Shown here piece by piece: positions 63,486-64,000 of a stretch of DNA of 64,000 nucleotides. Within the stretch, counting starts at the first letter, position 1. Every line of letters begins with the position of its first letter. The notes beneath the pieces are model-generated. The model saw only the letters and a program-made list of their open reading frames with translations, made no database searches and was not told where the DNA came from. Location of the stretch: contig NZ_CANMVN010000002.1 of the NCBI RefSeq assembly GCF_947501425.1, forward strand, positions 372,001 through 436,000, in the 5' to 3' direction. The translations under genes and the position numbers were made by a program. This DNA is from an uncultured Psychroserpens sp. GTDB lineage: Bacteria > Bacteroidota > Bacteroidia > Flavobacteriales > Flavobacteriaceae.

Positions 63486-63644
63486 CTTACCACAATAACG
63501 TGTATAGCTCATTGAGGCTGAATTCCCAATCGGAATTCATTGCAATTTACTATCTTTCGGTTACGACGGAAAATCATAGCTGATTTCCCGCAATAAGACA
63601 TACACATAACCGCTAACAATAATTATCGATAAAACTTCAAAACC
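63486..63644 (+). other. intergenic segment with hairpins, possible third cassette boundary
   Basis: Contains ACGTGTATA at about 63498-63506 and ATACACAT near 63600-63607 as distant inverted arms. An inner perfect hairpin is made from GAATTCC and GGAATTC. This resembles the boundary after the OLD gene in layout but not in the outer motif. No ORF. Confidence 0.35.
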
Positions 63645-64000
63645 ATGTCTGAATTTCTAACAGAAAATAATTTAAATGCTGCACTTAGCCATATATTTGA
63701 AAGCGCCAAATATGAATTATTAATCATATCTCCTTATATAAAACTTCACGACAGAATTAAATCTATTTTAAAAAGTAAATTAAACAATCCCGATTTATCG
63801 ATTGTTTTACTTTTTGGAAAAAATGAAGATGATATTTCTAAAAGTTTAAATCAAGATGACTTTAATTTTTTTAAGCAATTCCCTAATATTCAAATTAGGT
63901 TTGAAAAAAGATTACATGCCAAACTTTATGCAAATGAGTATGAATACTTAATAACTTCAATGAATCTTTACGATTATTCTCAAAACATAAATATTGAATC
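63645..64000 (+). CDS. PLD-like domain protein, cut by window edge
   Basis: My translation starts MSEFLTENNLNAALSHIFES and runs 118 codons to the edge. AKYELLIISPYIKL is the typical first strand of phospholipase-D-like domains; RLHAKLYANEYEYLITSMNL has the HxK motif with the following Ser and Asn of an HKD half-site. PLD-like proteins of this length class include nucleases and the N-terminal parts of helicases in restriction or defence systems. The fate of the C-terminus is outside the window. Confidence 0.78.
   Translation, partial: MSEFLTENNLNAALSHIFESAKYELLIISPYIKLHDRIKSILKSKLNNPDLSIVLLFGKNEDDISKSLNQDDFNFFKQFPNIQIRFEKRLHAKLYANEYEYLITSMNLYDYSQNINIE

Overview
The window looks like a chromosomal segment of a marine-type member of the Flavobacteriaceae (Bacteroidota). 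The DNA is AT-rich. Several genes are preceded by the Bacteroidota -7 promoter box TAnnTTTG rather than a sigma70 -10 box, and Shine-Dalgarno sequences are largely absent. The gene set is typical of the group: a PorV/PorQ-like outer-membrane protein, KdsD-TatC-LptB, a long SecA without a C-terminal zinc motif, an ABC-F ATPase, DUF2141 and DUF2795. I see no rRNA, tRNA, CRISPR array or insertion sequence. The species cannot be named from the sequence alone.

Left part, 1-15.5 kb: ordinary housekeeping genes in short operons. They include a DUF2141/TPR-like pair, a secreted serine hydrolase, a cyclophilin-FKBP prolyl isomerase and a RecQ helicase without the usual zinc cysteines. An envelope operon follows (KdsD for KDO synthesis, TatC, a CMD-family protein, LptB for LPS export). 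After that come TerC, phosphatidylserine synthase, a PorV-like barrel and Lnt.

Centre, 15.5-49.9 kb: one very large surface-polysaccharide locus, entirely on the minus strand. It is probably read mainly from a strong promoter at 49904-49933. It starts with Wza and Wzc, then a short phosphoglycosyl transferase and two UDP-uronic-acid genes (dehydrogenase and epimerase). Next come an ABC exporter (Wzm/Wzt), a sulfotransferase and an aminotransferase/ATP-grasp/GNAT module. About 14 glycosyltransferases, three methyltransferases, an asparagine-synthetase-like enzyme and a GtrB/GT-C-like pair follow. It ends with a Wzy-type polymerase and a second, long phosphoglycosyl transferase. Most genes overlap or abut, which indicates translational coupling. 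The product is probably an acidic, possibly sulfated and amidated polysaccharide. No Wzx flippase is visible, although both Wzy-type and ABC-type parts are present.

Right-centre, 50-58.7 kb: an ABC-F ATPase, a methyltransferase, a MacB-type ATPase, a 41-residue membrane protein, a CPBP protease, a cobalamin adenosyltransferase, a DUF2795 protein and SecA. After SecA come five degenerate copies of a short repeat and a strong terminator.

Right end, 59-64 kb: an accessory island. It holds a stand-alone OLD-family ATPase/TOPRIM nuclease, a secreted protein and a membrane protein of unknown function, and the start of a PLD-like protein. The OLD gene is framed by short inverted motifs and followed by a long imperfect hairpin, a layout resembling integron cassettes with attC sites. 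An 18-20 bp palindrome recurs upstream of the first two genes at nearly the same distance from a -7-like box. This is the best candidate in the window for an undescribed, possibly anti-phage, gene arrangement.
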